Positions 10,690-21,639 of a DNA stretch of 64,000 nucleotides are shown piece by piece. How positions within the stretch are numbered: position 1 is the stretch's first letter; every line of letters begins with the position of its first letter. The notes beneath the pieces were generated by a model. The model did not search any database and was not told the origin of the DNA. It saw nothing but the letters and a program-made list of their open reading frames with translations. Origin of the DNA: Platerodrilus igneus (lineage: Eukaryota > Arthropoda > Insecta > Coleoptera > Lycidae); NCBI GenBank assembly GCA_036346225.1, contig JARFIW010001369.1, positions 2,980,001 through 3,044,000 of the forward strand, read 5' to 3'. The translations under genes and the position numbers were made by a program.

Positions 10690-11100
10690 CCTACTAAAAG
10701 ATTTGATAGCTGGCTTTCGCCCCGATAGTTGAGCGATCCGAGCGGAAGCTAAATGCGTATCTTTTCCAAGAGGTTGGGCGGTGGGAGGTGAGGTTCGGCT
10801 GGAAATTAAATTTTACACCCGGTGGGCTAGGTTTCGTGACGGGAAACGGGATATTTTGGGGGAGAAAATGCGTTTTTTCAGGTATTTTCGATTTTGCAGT
10901 CAAGACTCGGGTTACGTGTAAAAACAACGTTTTTCTTGAACGCGGGAGCCGAATGCGCTGCGCAAGAGAGCCGGTGAGGAGTCCTTATCTATGAGTACGA
11001 GAAAGAAGGACGATCGAGTTGGTTTCCAGAAATCGCTACAAAGACTCGATAATCGATTAAAAACCTGAATTCGACGCCGTTTCCACGTATGAGGTCTATT
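10690..11100. other. GC-richer block of unknown origin beside gypsy remnant
   Basis: Base composition rises clearly here compared with flanks (tttcgccccgatagttgagc, gtgacgggaaacgggatatt, gcgctgcgcaagagagccgg). Overlapping ORFs on both strands (10694-10994) have no recognisable domain. It adjoins the truncated 3' side of the gypsy element and may belong to the sequence that replaced integrase and the 3' LTR. It does not resemble that element's LTR. Confidence 0.4.
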
Positions 11101-11339
11101 TTTGGAGAATTTTGCGCGTAAAGTTGTTCGAAATTATTCAACTTCCGTCAAAATTGGTCGCAAATGCAGTCGGACGCGGCTGACGCGTTTTTTCTCGGAG
11201 GTATATTCTTTTAGAATTTTAATTATTTGTTCTTCGTTATCCTCTTTAGTTATTTGGATTTGGTATATTTTCTTATTGTCTGTTTTTGTATATTTTACGG
11301 GATTGGGGTTGGTTAAAACATCGGTAATTATAAATTGAT

Positions 11340-11930
11340 TGGGTTTTATATAGATTGCTTCCTTTAAAATTTTAATCGCGGTTTTTGGATCTTCATTCTG
11401 TGAAATGTATAGTGTCTATCTCTTCTGGGTATTCTCTTACTTCCGTCTCGTCTACGTTTCCTATAATTGATTCCGTTTCTAATGCGTTGAGCTGTATTCT
11501 ACTTAGGGTGTCTGCGTTATTATTATAAATTCCTTTTTTGTATGTAATTTCGTAATCGTATTCCTCTAGTCTGATTCTCCATCGTTGTAATTTTGAGTTT
11601 GGTTCTTTGAGTTTGCATAGCCATACTAATGGTCTATGGTCGATGTATATAGATAGAATTTTCGTCCGTAAAGGTATGGTCTAAAATATTTCGTTGCCCA
11701 AATTATGGCCAATAATTCTTTCTCTATTGTACTATATTTCTGTTCAGTCTCATTTGAGGTTCTGGATGCGTAGCTGATTGGTTTATCGTTACCTACTTTT
11801 CCTTGGCTCAATACTGCGCCTAGTGCTACATTTGATGCGTCAGTTGTCAATATAAATGGTTTTGAAAAGTCTGGGTATTCTAATACAGGGTGATTTGTGA
11901 GTATACATTTAATTTTGTCTACGGCTTTAA
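11340..11930 (-). pseudogene. Gypsy RNase H and connection region
   Basis: Minus-strand frames read [19 protein letters not shown] (retroelement RNase H start with its catalytic Asp), [38 protein letters not shown], then after a frameshift [20 protein letters not shown] and a NADTLSR box. These are the classic RNase H landmarks of Ty3/gypsy pol, degrading the RNA strand during reverse transcription. The frame breaks near 11626 and stops accumulate after about 11400. Below this position integrase would be expected but is not visible. Confidence 0.88.
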
Positions 11931-11939
11931 TGAATTCTG

Positions 11940-12790
11940 GGGTGTGTTTGGGTGTTTGGCATTACTCCTTGAGGGGTTATTATATGTCCTAAAGATGATA
12001 CTTCTTTCTGTAAAAATTCGCTCTTGTCCAGTTGTACTTTAAAATGCGCCTTTCGTAGTCTTTCAAATACTTCTCTTAGTCTTTCTATGTGTTCTACCAG
12101 TGATGTTGAATAAACTATGATGTCGATAGGTACAAGACATTATTCGTTGTGTATTCCTCGTAAAATATTGTCCATGACTCGTTGAAAAGTAGCGGGTGCA
12201 TTCTTTAGTCCAAATAGCATTCGTTTATATTCATAATGTGCTCTAGGTTTGCTAAATGAGGTTTTCGATGTGTCTTTCTCGTCCATTTCTACTTGGTGAT
12301 ATTCTGATGCGAGATCTAATGTTGAAAAATACTGACACTTTCCTAGTTTGTCTAAAATTTCGGTGATATTGGGTAGTGGATATTTGTCATCCACCGTTTT
12401 TTCGTTTAGCTTTCTGTAGTCTATTACCATTCGATATTTTCTCTTGCCTGAGACGTCTAATTTCTTGGGTACTATTAATACGGGGCTGTTCCATGGTGAG
12501 TTGGAGTGTAGTATGATATCTTGTTCTAATAAATCTGTTACTTGTCTGTCGGCTTCTTCTTGGCTTGACTGAGGTAGTCTGTATGCTTTTGTAAAATTGG
12601 CTTGTTGTCTGTTAATTCTATATTGTGTTTGACTGTATTGGTAAAGGTTAAGGGTATTTCTTCGCAATGGAATATATCTCAGTATTCAAAGTATAAGTTT
12701 TTAATTGCTCTCTCCTCTTCTCTGTTAATGTCGGTATTGAAGCGAATGTTATTTAAATTTTCTCTTAACATCTTGTCACGTTCCATGGGG
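11940..12790 (-). pseudogene. Gypsy reverse transcriptase with damaged YxDD
   Basis: The open part (12140-12667) carries the RT palm: LEQDIILHSNSPWNSPVLIV, YRMVIDYRKLNEKTVDDKYP, CQYFSTLDLASEYHQVEM (catalytic Asp in the LDLAS block) and LFGLKNAPATFQRVMDNIL. A stop follows, then the catalytic box reads VPIDIIVYS instead of the expected YxDD: the Tyr is changed and one Asp is lost. Downstream EVFERLRKAHFKVQLDKSEF and [12 protein letters not shown] continue the thumb region. With one catalytic Asp missing the enzyme would be dead even if the stop were read through. Confidence 0.9.
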
Positions 12791-13084
12791 TTGTAATCGT
12801 TTTCTAAATTTTCGTCTTTTTCCATTTCGTTAAAATTTAATTGTTCCACGTTAATTGGGTTTGTTAACAATAGTTCTACGGGGTAGTTATTTGAGTTTAG
12901 AATTGTTGTAGTGGCGTAATTATCTTTTATTTGTACTAATGCGGTGGGGATTTCTACTCCTTGTTGAAATGTTATTTGATTTATAATTCCTACGTCGTTT
13001 TTTTTAATTTACTGGGATTTAAATTTTTTTCTCTGTTCGGGGTTCTACGGTGTATTTTTGCTCGGTTTGGGTATTTTAAAATTT

Positions 13085-13417
13085 AATGGGGATTTGTTCG
13101 TATTCTGTTCTAAATAAACGGTTTTTTATATCAATATTGACTCCTAATTTTCTTAGAAGGTCCACTCCTATTAGTCCGACGTATTCATCGTTAAACTCGA
13201 AAATACAAAATTTGTGTTTCATTTTTACATTGAATGTTTTTGGTAAGGGTATATTAGCTATGAATTGATGTAGGGTTGGTTGATGGGCTGTTTTAATTTT
13301 AAAGGGTTCTCTTTCAACAAAATCTAAATAATGTTTTTTACGGTTCGGAGGCTAATTAGTGTTTTTGAAGATCCGGTATCGATTAGTAATTTAAATTCTG
13401 CGTGGGGTATTTCTATA
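13085..13417 (-). pseudogene. Gypsy retropepsin (aspartic protease)
   Basis: Immediately beside the mariner end the minus strand reads IPHAEFKLLIDTGSSKTLIS, containing the aspartic protease active site DTG. A second frame gives FCIFEFNDEYVGLIGVDLLR and LGVNIDIKNRLF, the C-terminal part of the retropepsin fold with the usual IGxDLL block. The enzyme would cleave the Gag-Pol polyprotein. The mariner interrupts the frame just N-terminal of the active site, so a naive gene model starting in the mariner TIR and running into the protease (13324-13599) is a chimera. Confidence 0.88.
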
Positions 13418-13897
13418 CAGGGTGCCCACAATCTATCTCCGTATATGGGTAACTTTTTTATTATAGAAGATACAATGTTGGTTAAATTAGCAAAGTTGAA
13501 GAGAAATTTACGAGTAGTATGATGCTTTTTTGAAAACTCACCTAGATGCTCAACTTTTTTAGATATTTGAAAAAAACTGAAATTTGCCATTTTCTTCAAA
13601 CGCTATTAACTTTTTAACGGTTTAACCTATAGAGAAAATAAAACTGCTTGTAAGGTAACTTTTACGTAGAATTCAATAGCGTATATGACAATTTTAATTG
13701 GAAATGGGTTTTCAAGCTACAAACATAACCTCACTTTTTTAAATGGAAACCATAGTTCAATATAACCCAAATAGAAAGGTTTTCTTTTCTGATTACCCTG
13801 ATGTAAGGGTTGATGTACTTATTTTCAGTAGTTTCTTCATAATAAAGAAAAACGATTTCTTTATTTGCGGACATCAAGGAGTCCATGGATACATATT
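13418..13897. repeat. Mariner TIR, left
   Basis: Inverted copy of 15237-15716. It starts cagggtgcccac and ends near tccatggatacata. Because the TIR is open in one frame, both ends produce the same spurious peptide (MKKMANFSFFQISKK...), at 13416-13599 minus and 15535-15720 plus. Confidence 0.92.
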
Positions 13898-13996
13898 TTA
13901 AATAAACAAAAACAACTGGCATTTGTCAGATATTATTAGTTAAAGTGTTTATTTGCTCTGGGTTGCAAATTTTGTGTAGAAGACTTTTAAATTTAT

Positions 13997-15087
13997 TTGA
14001 TTATAATAGAGAATGTATACAAACGACGAAAAAATGACATGCTCTTTTGTTACTATGCCTGTAACAGAAATTGTGATGCTGCTGGTGATATGTATTATGA
14101 AAGATATTTGGAAAGAAGGCAGCCAGATAAACGATTGTTTTCTAAATTAGAAAACAATTTAAAAAGGTTTGGTGCTTTTACAAAACCCAGTACTGATAAA
14201 AGAAAATTCAAAACTGATGATGAAGAACGTGTGTTAGCTTACATAAATTTTAAGCCAACAGCGTCCACCCGAGAAACTGCAATTGAGTGCGCTACTTCTA
14301 CAGAAAAAGCTCGCCTAATTTTAAAACAAAACCGCTACAAACCATACAAAACCCATGTTAGCAATACACTGTATCATGGGGATTGTGAGAGAAGACAACA
14401 GTTTTGTAGGTGGTTTCTTAATGAAACAAATAATAATCCTGGTTTTAGTCACGCTATTATATTTACCGACGAAGCAAAATTTACTAACAAAGGCATGTTT
14501 AACAGAAAAAATACAGTCTACTGGAGTCAGGAAAATCCCCATTTAACAGAAGAAAGGCGGGATCAACATCAATTTTCGATAAATGTGTGGTGTGCCATTT
14601 TTGGTAATAAAATACTTGGGCCTTTCTTCTATAATTATAATTTAGATGGTGTACGCTATTTAAATTTTCTACAAAACGAATTGCAAGAAATGCTCGATAA
14701 TTTGCCACTTCATTTACTGCAAAACTTATATTATTTTCAGCATGACGGTGCACCTGCTCACAATGCTCAAGCCGTTTCTGAATATCTTGATAATAGTTTT
14801 CCAAATTGGATTGGCAATGTAGGTCCTGTTCCATGGCCGGCAAGGTCACCAGAACTATCGCCACTGGATTTTTTTCTTTGGGGTACTGTAAAGGATGTAG
14901 TGTATGCTAAAAATCCAATAACATTGAGCAACTCAAAGATAGTATTACAGCAGCTATTACAAGTATAAAACCACAAACGTTAAATAAGGTGCACCAAAAC
15001 CTAATTAAAAGGTGCGAAATGTGTTTGCAAGCTAATGGAGGTCATTTTGAGCATATGTTAATGTACGAGTGGGCATATTCGCATTAA
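13997..15087 (+). pseudogene. Mariner-type transposase, frameshifted
   Basis: The long frame (to 14968) encodes an IS630/Tc1/mariner DDE/D transposase: an N-terminal helix-turn-helix region, then IIFTDEAKFTNKG (first Asp), FQHDGAPAHNA (second Asp) and PARSPELSPLDFFLWG (third acidic residue, the Asp of PLD). Forty residues separate the second and third Asp, against 34 in classical mariner. The C-terminus continues in another frame, IEQLKDSITAAITSIKPQTL to the stop at 15085-15087, so a frameshift lies near 14925. At the 5' end the frame has no upstream ATG before 14039. An ATG at 14013 is one base out of frame, implying a second indel in an A run. Confidence 0.9.
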
Positions 15088-15236
15088 TTAATTTTTGTTT
15101 CCTTTGATTAAGTTATTTGTATTGTATGGATAGTTTATTTTTTAAGTATTTTATTTTTCTTATTTTATAATAAATTTAGTTACAATAAACTTGTGTTTCC
15201 ATTATTGATTTTTACACATTTTGTTTGTTTGTAATA

Positions 15237-15716
15237 TGTATCCATGGACTCCTTGATGTCCGCAAATAAAGAAATCGTTTTTTCTTTATTATGAAGAAAC
15301 TACTGAAAATAAGTACATCAACCCTTACCTCACGGTAATCAGAAAAAAAAACCTTTCCATTTGGGTTATATTGAACTATGGTTTCCATTTAAAAAAAGTG
15401 AGGTTATGTTTGTAGCTTGAAAACCCATTTCCAATTAAAATTGTTATATACGCTATTGAATTCTACGTAAAAAGTTACCTTACAAGCAGTTTTTATTTTT
15501 TCTATAGGTTAAACCGTTAAAAAGTTATTAGCGTTTGAAGAAAATGGCAAATTTCAGTTTTTTTCAAATATCTAAAAAAGTTGAGCATCTAGGTGAGTTT
15601 TCAAAAAAGCATCATACTACTCGTAAATTTCTCTTCAACTTTGCTAATTTAACCAACATTGTATCTTCTATAATAAAAAAGTTACCCATATACGGAGATA
15701 GATTGTGGGCACCCTG
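15237..15716. repeat. Mariner TIR, right
   Basis: Inverted partner of 13418-13897, ending gattgtgggcaccctg just before TA. Small differences between arms include extra A residues near 15340 and a changed base in the cttacctcacggtaa stretch. Confidence 0.92.
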
Positions 15717-16858
15717 TATATGGCAATACTTGTTGACTGATATTATTTAAATTGATTACGTTTGATCGTTTATAAATCGGTCTATCTGAAAATTTGAGCA
15801 CGCGTTTTCTTCGTCGTCCTCTTCATAGTTTTCACATCATGTTCGTAAATTTTCTAATTGGTTTGATTCATCGTTAGGTTCTTCTATTTCTTGGTGAAAT
15901 AATTCTTCAGAGTTTCGTTTTTGGTTATGGCTTGGTCGGATTTGCGATATTTTTGTGTTTTGTCTGGTGTTACCAGATGAGGTATCCATGGGGGTTGGTT
16001 TGTAATAACTGTTAGGGTTGTTATTGTTATTTATCATCGGTGTATTTCTAACGGGGTTTGTGCTGAATATTTGCCATTGTTGGTTTATGTTTGGTTGAAT
16101 CTTGGTGTAAAAGTGGGTTTCATAAAAATGTTGGTCTTGGAAATTGTTTAAATTGATTATTAAAATTTGAGTTATTACTTCGCGGTTGGTTCATTTGTGC
16201 ATTGAATGGTGTAAATTTTGGTTGGGTAGTTGTTTGTCTCGCGGCTTGTATGGTTTTATTGGTGAATAACTTTTATTCGCGTTGGGGTTATATAGTCTGT
16301 TTCGATAATACATTACGTTTTCTTCTTCTATGATCATGTTCATTGCTTCTTCTAAGTTTTGGGGATGTTGGAATCTTATTTTATCTGATAGTCGTTCTAG
16401 TAATGCGTTTATGTAGGTGTCTAGTGCCATCTCTTCATACATTTTGTCTTTAGTAGGTGGATATTTTGGTCGAGTTCTTAGCTTTTTAGTTTTGTTAGAA
16501 TTAGACGTCTTGGCATTTCACTCCGAATTGGTACGGGGATTGGTTACTTTCCATTCTAGGGTTTATTAGGTTGCGGATAAGACATTTTATGTTGCGTTGG
16601 TCTCCAAAATATGCAATTAATATGCGTTTAAAGCCTTCCCACTGTTCTAAGTCGTTTCGGCCGGCTATTAGCGTTAGTGCCCTTCCAGTCAGTTTACTTA
16701 TTATCAGGCGTAAAAGTAATACATTTCTTCCGTTGTCTCCGAGTTTGTTAAAGGTTTTCAAAACTATTTCGCACGCGGTAATAAAATTTCATAAAAGAGC
16801 CTGGTCTCCGTTAAATTGGGGTATACTTTCGAGGTAAATTTTATATCTGAACTCATGA
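15717..16858 (-). pseudogene. Gypsy gag, degraded
   Basis: Starting near 16858 with ATGAGTTCAGATATAAAATT, the frame shows YLESIPQFNGDQALL, a stop, then FITACEIVLKTFNKLGD and LIISKLTGRALTLIAGRNDL, the capsid-like block of gypsy Gag. Further on come DTYINALLERLSDKIRFQHP and LEEAMNMIIEEENVMYYRNR (C-terminal capsid region) and an Asn-rich tail with KPTPMDTSSGNTR. No CCHC zinc knuckle is visible, which also occurs in some insect gypsy elements. Several stops and frameshifts break the frame. The mariner interrupts the gag-pol junction. Confidence 0.85.
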
Positions 16859-17714
16859 TTGTTAAGGGTTGTTTTAATAATTAATGGTTACTTTCGGTTT
16901 TAATTAGTTTCAAATTTTTGTATAAACTGAGCTTTATTTTACAATTTGTACTGTTACTTCTTAGTTTGGTTTGTTACTGTTCGGTTTAGATTGTCTTGCG
17001 TTATTTAAGGAATCGCTTTACTTATTTTTTATACGTAGTTATATGGTGTTATAATAAAATTGGGGATTTTGTGGTTCCTAATGTATGGTTAATTGCCGTA
17101 GCCTTGAATTTGTATTTTTATACTTCGCGAATGTGATAGTTGTCGCGGGTTTAAATTTTCTGAAAGGTAGAATTTGCACGCTTTGTTTCAACTTGTAACG
17201 AGTTACTTTTATTAGCAAATTGAAAAATGTTCCTACAATTATAAACTTTGATAGAGGTTAAGTTTTAAATATGTCGTTTTTATAACCTTTCAGTGTTAGA
17301 ATGGTAAGATTAATTGCGTTCTATTTTTATTGTTTCAGACTTGCTAAATTGAATTTGTTGTTTGTATTAATAATTCGTGTGTCAGTTATGTTTTTGGTTT
17401 ATTAATAATTCGTAACAATTGTACTAATTTGTGCATGTAATGCGTCTTTTCAGTTCTCTTGGTTTAAAATTCTCTTGTTAAAAATAAATTCTCTTTAAAA
17501 ATAATTTCTCGAATATGAAAATAATTTTTCTTAATAGATAAGTAAATTATTTTCATTAAATGGCATAAATTGCAATAATAATAATTAAAATCTGTACATA
17601 CATAAAATAAAAAAAATTTCTTTACTAGCTATTATTAACAAATTTCTAAAAGAAATCAATTGGTTTTAGGAAAATGAACTTACATAATTTTCATCGTCGC
17701 TTTCATGGACTCGG
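16859..17714. other. Gypsy 5' leader, non-coding
   Basis: AT-rich sequence between primer site and gag. No ORF or strong signal is visible. Length is long for a leader, so extra sequence may have been inserted, but no boundaries were seen. Confidence 0.5.
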
Positions 17715-17841
17715 TCGATTCTTGTACTTCGTCCGCGTTTGTTTGGTTTGGATTATGTCAATGCTTGTACCTCTTCCAAATTTGTCTGGTTGGGTTCAGT
17801 CGATTATTGTACCTCTTCCAACTTTGTTTGGGTGCTTTCAG
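17715..17841 (-). repeat. Three tandem 42-bp repeats in gypsy leader
   Basis: Units start at 17715, 17758 and 17800, each with a tcgatt/tcaatg start, cttgtacctcttccaa core and tttgtytggttgggt end. The last two are exactly 42 bp apart, the first 43. They lie between the primer binding site and gag. Leader repeats can influence RNA packaging or transcription, but no such role is shown here. Confidence 0.85.
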
Positions 17842-17900
17842 ATTGTGAATTGAAATTCTTGGCGACCAGTTCACCGATTTTGGATTCATAGTGCCTTTCT

Positions 17901-17920
17901 GGATCCATCCGACTGCGCCA
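17901..17920 (-). other. Gypsy primer binding site (tRNA-Ser type)
   Basis: On the minus strand TGGCGCAGTCGGATGGATCC directly follows the LTR end. The TGGCGCAGTCGG core is the primer site known for 17.6/297-like elements, where the 3' end of tRNA-Ser primes minus-strand DNA. Its position, one step past the LTR, fixes element orientation and the LTR boundary. Confidence 0.85.
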
Positions 17921-18499
17921 ATTACGTTTCGGGCTTTGGTAGCGATCTTTTTAAAAACTTTTCCAAATCTTCGTGACAAATTTTATTTGATTAAACAGAA
18001 ATTACAATTGAATTTTGACAAACTGATTTAAAATATTCTAAGTCGAAAATTAAATAATAATTGGAGTTTAATAAGGGTGAGTAACCTAAGCAAACTGCAA
18101 TGTTAAAGCTGAAATACTCAAGACTGACTGATGGTCTTGGGGCCACCGGGGTATTTATGTTGTTCCTGCCCCTCACATGTCTGTGGAAACCTGCAGAGCT
18201 CATGTCTGCTAATTTCTGAATTCTATTCATTATACAATGTAACAATCTTAATTTCTAAGTAATCGCGGTTTCTTAAGCGTCTGTGACCTGTACCTGCAGT
18301 ATCACTTACTGTCTGGAATACAATGTATTGCATCCGTTCTCACAACTTGCTTGTGAACTGTTAATAACCTCTCTGGTTTATCTTTGAATTTAGATTGTTG
18401 CATATACTTAAGTTTCTTTAACAATTTCTAATAATTCCTAATAAATTCTATTTTATTATACATATATAGATTGGGAGATACATAACTCGCGTTGTAACA
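17921..18499 (-). repeat. Gypsy 5' LTR
   Basis: Begins (minus) TGTTACAACGCGAGTTATG and ends ...AAACGTAAT beside the primer site, 579 bp. It matches the plus-strand copy at 61533-62099 along its whole length, which independently defines both ends. Landmarks are gattgttacattgtataatg, agtttgcttagg and a cagtttgtcaaaattc block. A spurious ORF at 17991-18245 lies within it. Confidence 0.88.
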
Positions 18500-20820
18500 T
18501 TTTTTTGCCGAGATTTGTAAATACCTAGATTCTTTGCTTTACTACAATTAGTGTACTAATTATTTAATTCCATAATTAGTTCCTTAATATTAATTACTAT
18601 TCAAGCGTTTGCAGTATTATCCAACTAGAAGTCCAGTATTATTTAAAATAAATAATAAAGGCCCATGCTTTATCGTATAGTTGTTTGAATTTGCTCTATA
18701 TGACAACAGGAGGTCGTGTCATTAGTTCGTCAATCCGGACGACATTCGCTCTCGATTCTTAAAACACGTAGGGTGGCGATATGCGCATCGCCATTTAGAT
18801 TTGCACCTTTAGATGAGAAGTTCCCGGGTAAGCTCCGCTTTCTCTGTTAACAGTAGTCAGGTAAGTATTTGATTCGTTATTCGAATTTGATTTTAATTGC
18901 AGCGTTTTTACGTGTGGTTTTAAGAAGATTACTGTACGATGAGGTCAGTTTCTCGTAGATATAAATGGCATCCTGATCTACATCGTTTAAGTTTATTGGT
19001 TTGTGGAAGACGAAGAACAAATTCAATTAGCAAGGTATCTTTAAGAATGAAGAAGAACAGCATAAGTATTTAATTCTTTCGTAATTTGCAGTTCCGGAAA
19101 ATTCCTATAAGAAGTTTGCTTGTCTCAATTCGAAATCTATGGTTCCCTTGAGTTATATTGTGAACTTTCAACATTTGTTTAACAATTAATTCGAAGTAAG
19201 CGATTCGCTTTATACTTGTTGTCTTGCGACCTGTTTGTACGGAAGTTTGAAAAAAGAAGTCAATGTCACATTTACACAAGAATGTTGCGTTTAAAGTAAT
19301 ATTTGTAACGTAAAACCGATTTGAACTGAACAGGCCAAGCGAATAATTATTAAAAACTAATATCTGAAACTTAAGTAAATTGTTAAGAGAATACATACCC
19401 GCCGATCTGATTTAATATAGCTTTTGACCATATTTTAAGGAATTGTTTAACTTTGAAGTGACGTTTAACATACAGTTCTAAAACATGCAAACTGTAAATA
19501 TGCCGTTGAGAAACTAAAATATGCAATTTTAGTTTTTAGTTTGTACTCGGTTTATTTAAGCGGATAGGAAAAATATAAAAGAACTTCTATGATGCAACTT
19601 TTTCTGCTCTACAAGATCGTTGCTATACATTTTTAAACCGACGTTTTGTTTCGTGTCTAACCATCGTCAACTTTCTTATTATTTTATGGCGACCAATTTT
19701 AATTTATACGTCATTCGATAGAGCATTTTTCTCATTTCAAAAGTGTATAACATGCCTACCTTTGAACATAGAACAAAGCAAATAATCAAATAAACAAATA
19801 AACAAAATTATTACTCCTTCGTTAAATTACAGTCATCTGCTTATCATGTTTATGTGACAAAAGTATTGTAAGGAAGCGCCATTTAGTTTGCCCTTGACTA
19901 GCTGAACGTAACGAGGTACCTGTACACAAAGGATAATTACTAATCACCCTCAGGCATGACATCTTAAGATAAACTTGATTGACACTTTAAAACAAGTTGC
20001 ATTTAGGAACTTTATTAAGCTTACAATAGGAACTTTCTAAGTTTTATTTACATAATTTTGGCGCGCTCTTAGAAAGGCCTAAATAGAATTAAGTTCAGGG
20101 CTTTGGTTTAGTTTCAAATCAAGTTTTGATTTTAATACTAGTTTCTATTCGAACCTTGTTCTATAAACTCGTGATACAAAATAAATTAGTGTTAACACAG
20201 GTTAAAACAAATAACTCTGTGATATAAATTATTGTAGTGATCGATAAAAAAATAAACACTTAGTGGTTCGCTAGTAAGAAGACGGCGTCGTAGCTTTAAG
20301 AAGTTGGTATCTGTACTATTAGTGATTAGCAGGAAATAAATTGTTGAGTGCTTTAGAATTTCATAGGCTTGAATAATCAGTTGATAATAAAAAACTGTTA
20401 TTATTGTAATAGAGTTTTCGTTACAGTATATTACAGAACCTTCCTTAAGTAATTCATGGATGTAGCTTGATGTTATATAATGGTTTACGAAATATATGCA
20501 TGTTCCTCTGTTACCTCTAAAACATACTGACCTACTTTATCTTTAATTCACTACAAAGTTTTTGGAAAAATGTCAAATTAGTTAATAATTAAAAAAGAAA
20601 TTCTTTGTTCTTGACTTGTATTTCAAGTAACAACAACAGCCAATGCATTTGAAGGGCATGTAGTTTCACTTATCATATACCTTGAAACATAAAACAAAAT
20701 TCTTCTTATAATAAAGCAATCAAAAATTTTACTTCGATAAACAAAGTTAATACATTTAAATGTTATTTTATTAAAAATTGTAAAGAGTGTGAACAATTAC
20801 TCTCGCCATCATAATTCTGA
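18500..20820. other. AT-rich stretch without recognised features
   Basis: 2.3 kb with no coding region I can support. The minus ORF 19070-19396 (108 codons) has no recognisable domain and biased low-complexity composition. No copy elsewhere in the window was found. Confidence 0.5.
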
Positions 20821-21191
20821 ACATTAGAAGATTATAATAGGGGAATGAAAGAGACCTCAACTTGGTCAATGATTTCAAGTTCAATTCGTCGACGTGCTAT
20901 ACTCGAAAAATGAAAAGAGAAATTTTTCCGAATAATATTAACCCCCATTCTGAATGGAATAGCACCTTAAAGAAGTTCTAGAATATTAAGGCAGGTAGAT
21001 GAGCTTCCGTGCTTCAGTGAGCTAAAGAGCCGAACTATAGGTTTAACCAAGTTCGTGGAGGTCTTTTACGAGGAATTAGACTAAGACAGGTCCCCGAAAG
21101 AGAACAGCAGCTCTTTCGATGCTTAGAGTGGCAGAAACCATAGGGGTCGATATGACATTCTAAGACACAATACTGCGATGTGGAAGGCAAA
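20821..21191. other. Unassigned sequence 5' of SINE
   Basis: A more GC-balanced stretch (gagcttccgtgcttcagtga, cgtggaggtcttttacgagg) lies before the SINE. It could be remnant LINE or retroelement coding DNA, but no motif could be read in any frame. Confidence 0.35.
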
Positions 21192-21473
21192 GTGGCTTCG
21201 TGGCCTAGTTGGTTTGCGTGTGACTACTAAGTCCAAGGTATCGGGTTCGATTCCCGTCACGGATCGCTTTAAGAATGTTAGGCGAGTATTTTTCACAAAA
21301 ATACGCCCTCGTTCGAATGAGAGGTAAAATATAGGTCTCGTATGTGAGTGTTGTTGCTCACGCTACTCTGCTCGAAATAGCAAGGGTTCGGCAAAATTCA
21401 AAATTTGCAGTTAAAAAGTAACTTCCTGACCAATATATTACCTTCGGGAGGAGCATTGGAATATCAAATGTAG
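21192..21473 (+). mobile_element. Full-length tRNA-derived SINE
   Basis: tRNA-like head with A box tggcctagttgg at 21201-21212 and B box gggttcgattccc at 21243-21255, both matching polymerase III promoter consensus. The body follows the family order: aatgttaggcgag, gagaggtaaaat, aatagcaagggttcggcaaa, acttcctgaccaat. The end is ggagcattggaatatcaaatg. The head is closest to a real tRNA of all copies here and would attract a tRNA predictor, but the element continues for 200 bp beyond. Confidence 0.92.
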
Positions 21474-21639
21474 GAATGTGTAAGGCAACGGGGAAGCAAC
21501 ACATTACTTCCCAAGTACACAGTACCAAAAATTTTCAAAAATGATGACACTGTATAGGGTAAAAGGTTCCGAAGTTAAAATAGTTCCCCCATTCGGATCT
21601 CCAACAGAGGACTACATCAGAGATTGTGATGAGCAAGCT

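Larger units (their letters stand above)
13418..15716 (+). mobile_element. Mariner-superfamily transposon with about 480-bp TIRs
   Basis: The ends are inverted copies beginning cagggtgcccacaatctatc, flanked on both sides by TA, the target duplicated by Tc1/mariner elements. TIR 1 runs 13418-13897, TIR 2 15237-15716, with only occasional differences. The interior carries one transposase gene on the plus strand. The element is inserted in a gypsy retrotransposon between gag and protease. High TIR similarity and a nearly open transposase suggest it is younger than its host element. Confidence 0.92.
11101..18499 (-). mobile_element. Ty3/gypsy element, 3'-truncated, split by a mariner
   Basis: In minus orientation the order is 5' LTR (18499-17921), primer binding site (17920-17901), leader with 42-bp repeats, gag (about 16858-15717), protease, RT and RNase H ending near 11340. 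Integrase and the 3' LTR are missing: sequence becomes unrecognisable by about 11100. A mariner of 2299 bp sits between gag and protease. The primer site resembles the tRNA-Ser type used by 17.6/297-like insect elements, fitting the RT sequence. Multiple stops and a damaged catalytic motif make it inactive. Confidence 0.88.

Noticed and set aside
14321..14976. Minus ORFs over the mariner gene
   Set aside because: Shadows of the plus-strand transposase, whose DDE/D motifs are clear.
21192..21265. A tRNA gene
   Set aside because: A and B boxes are good, but the sequence is the head of a SINE present several times with a common body downstream. The acceptor stem does not close properly.
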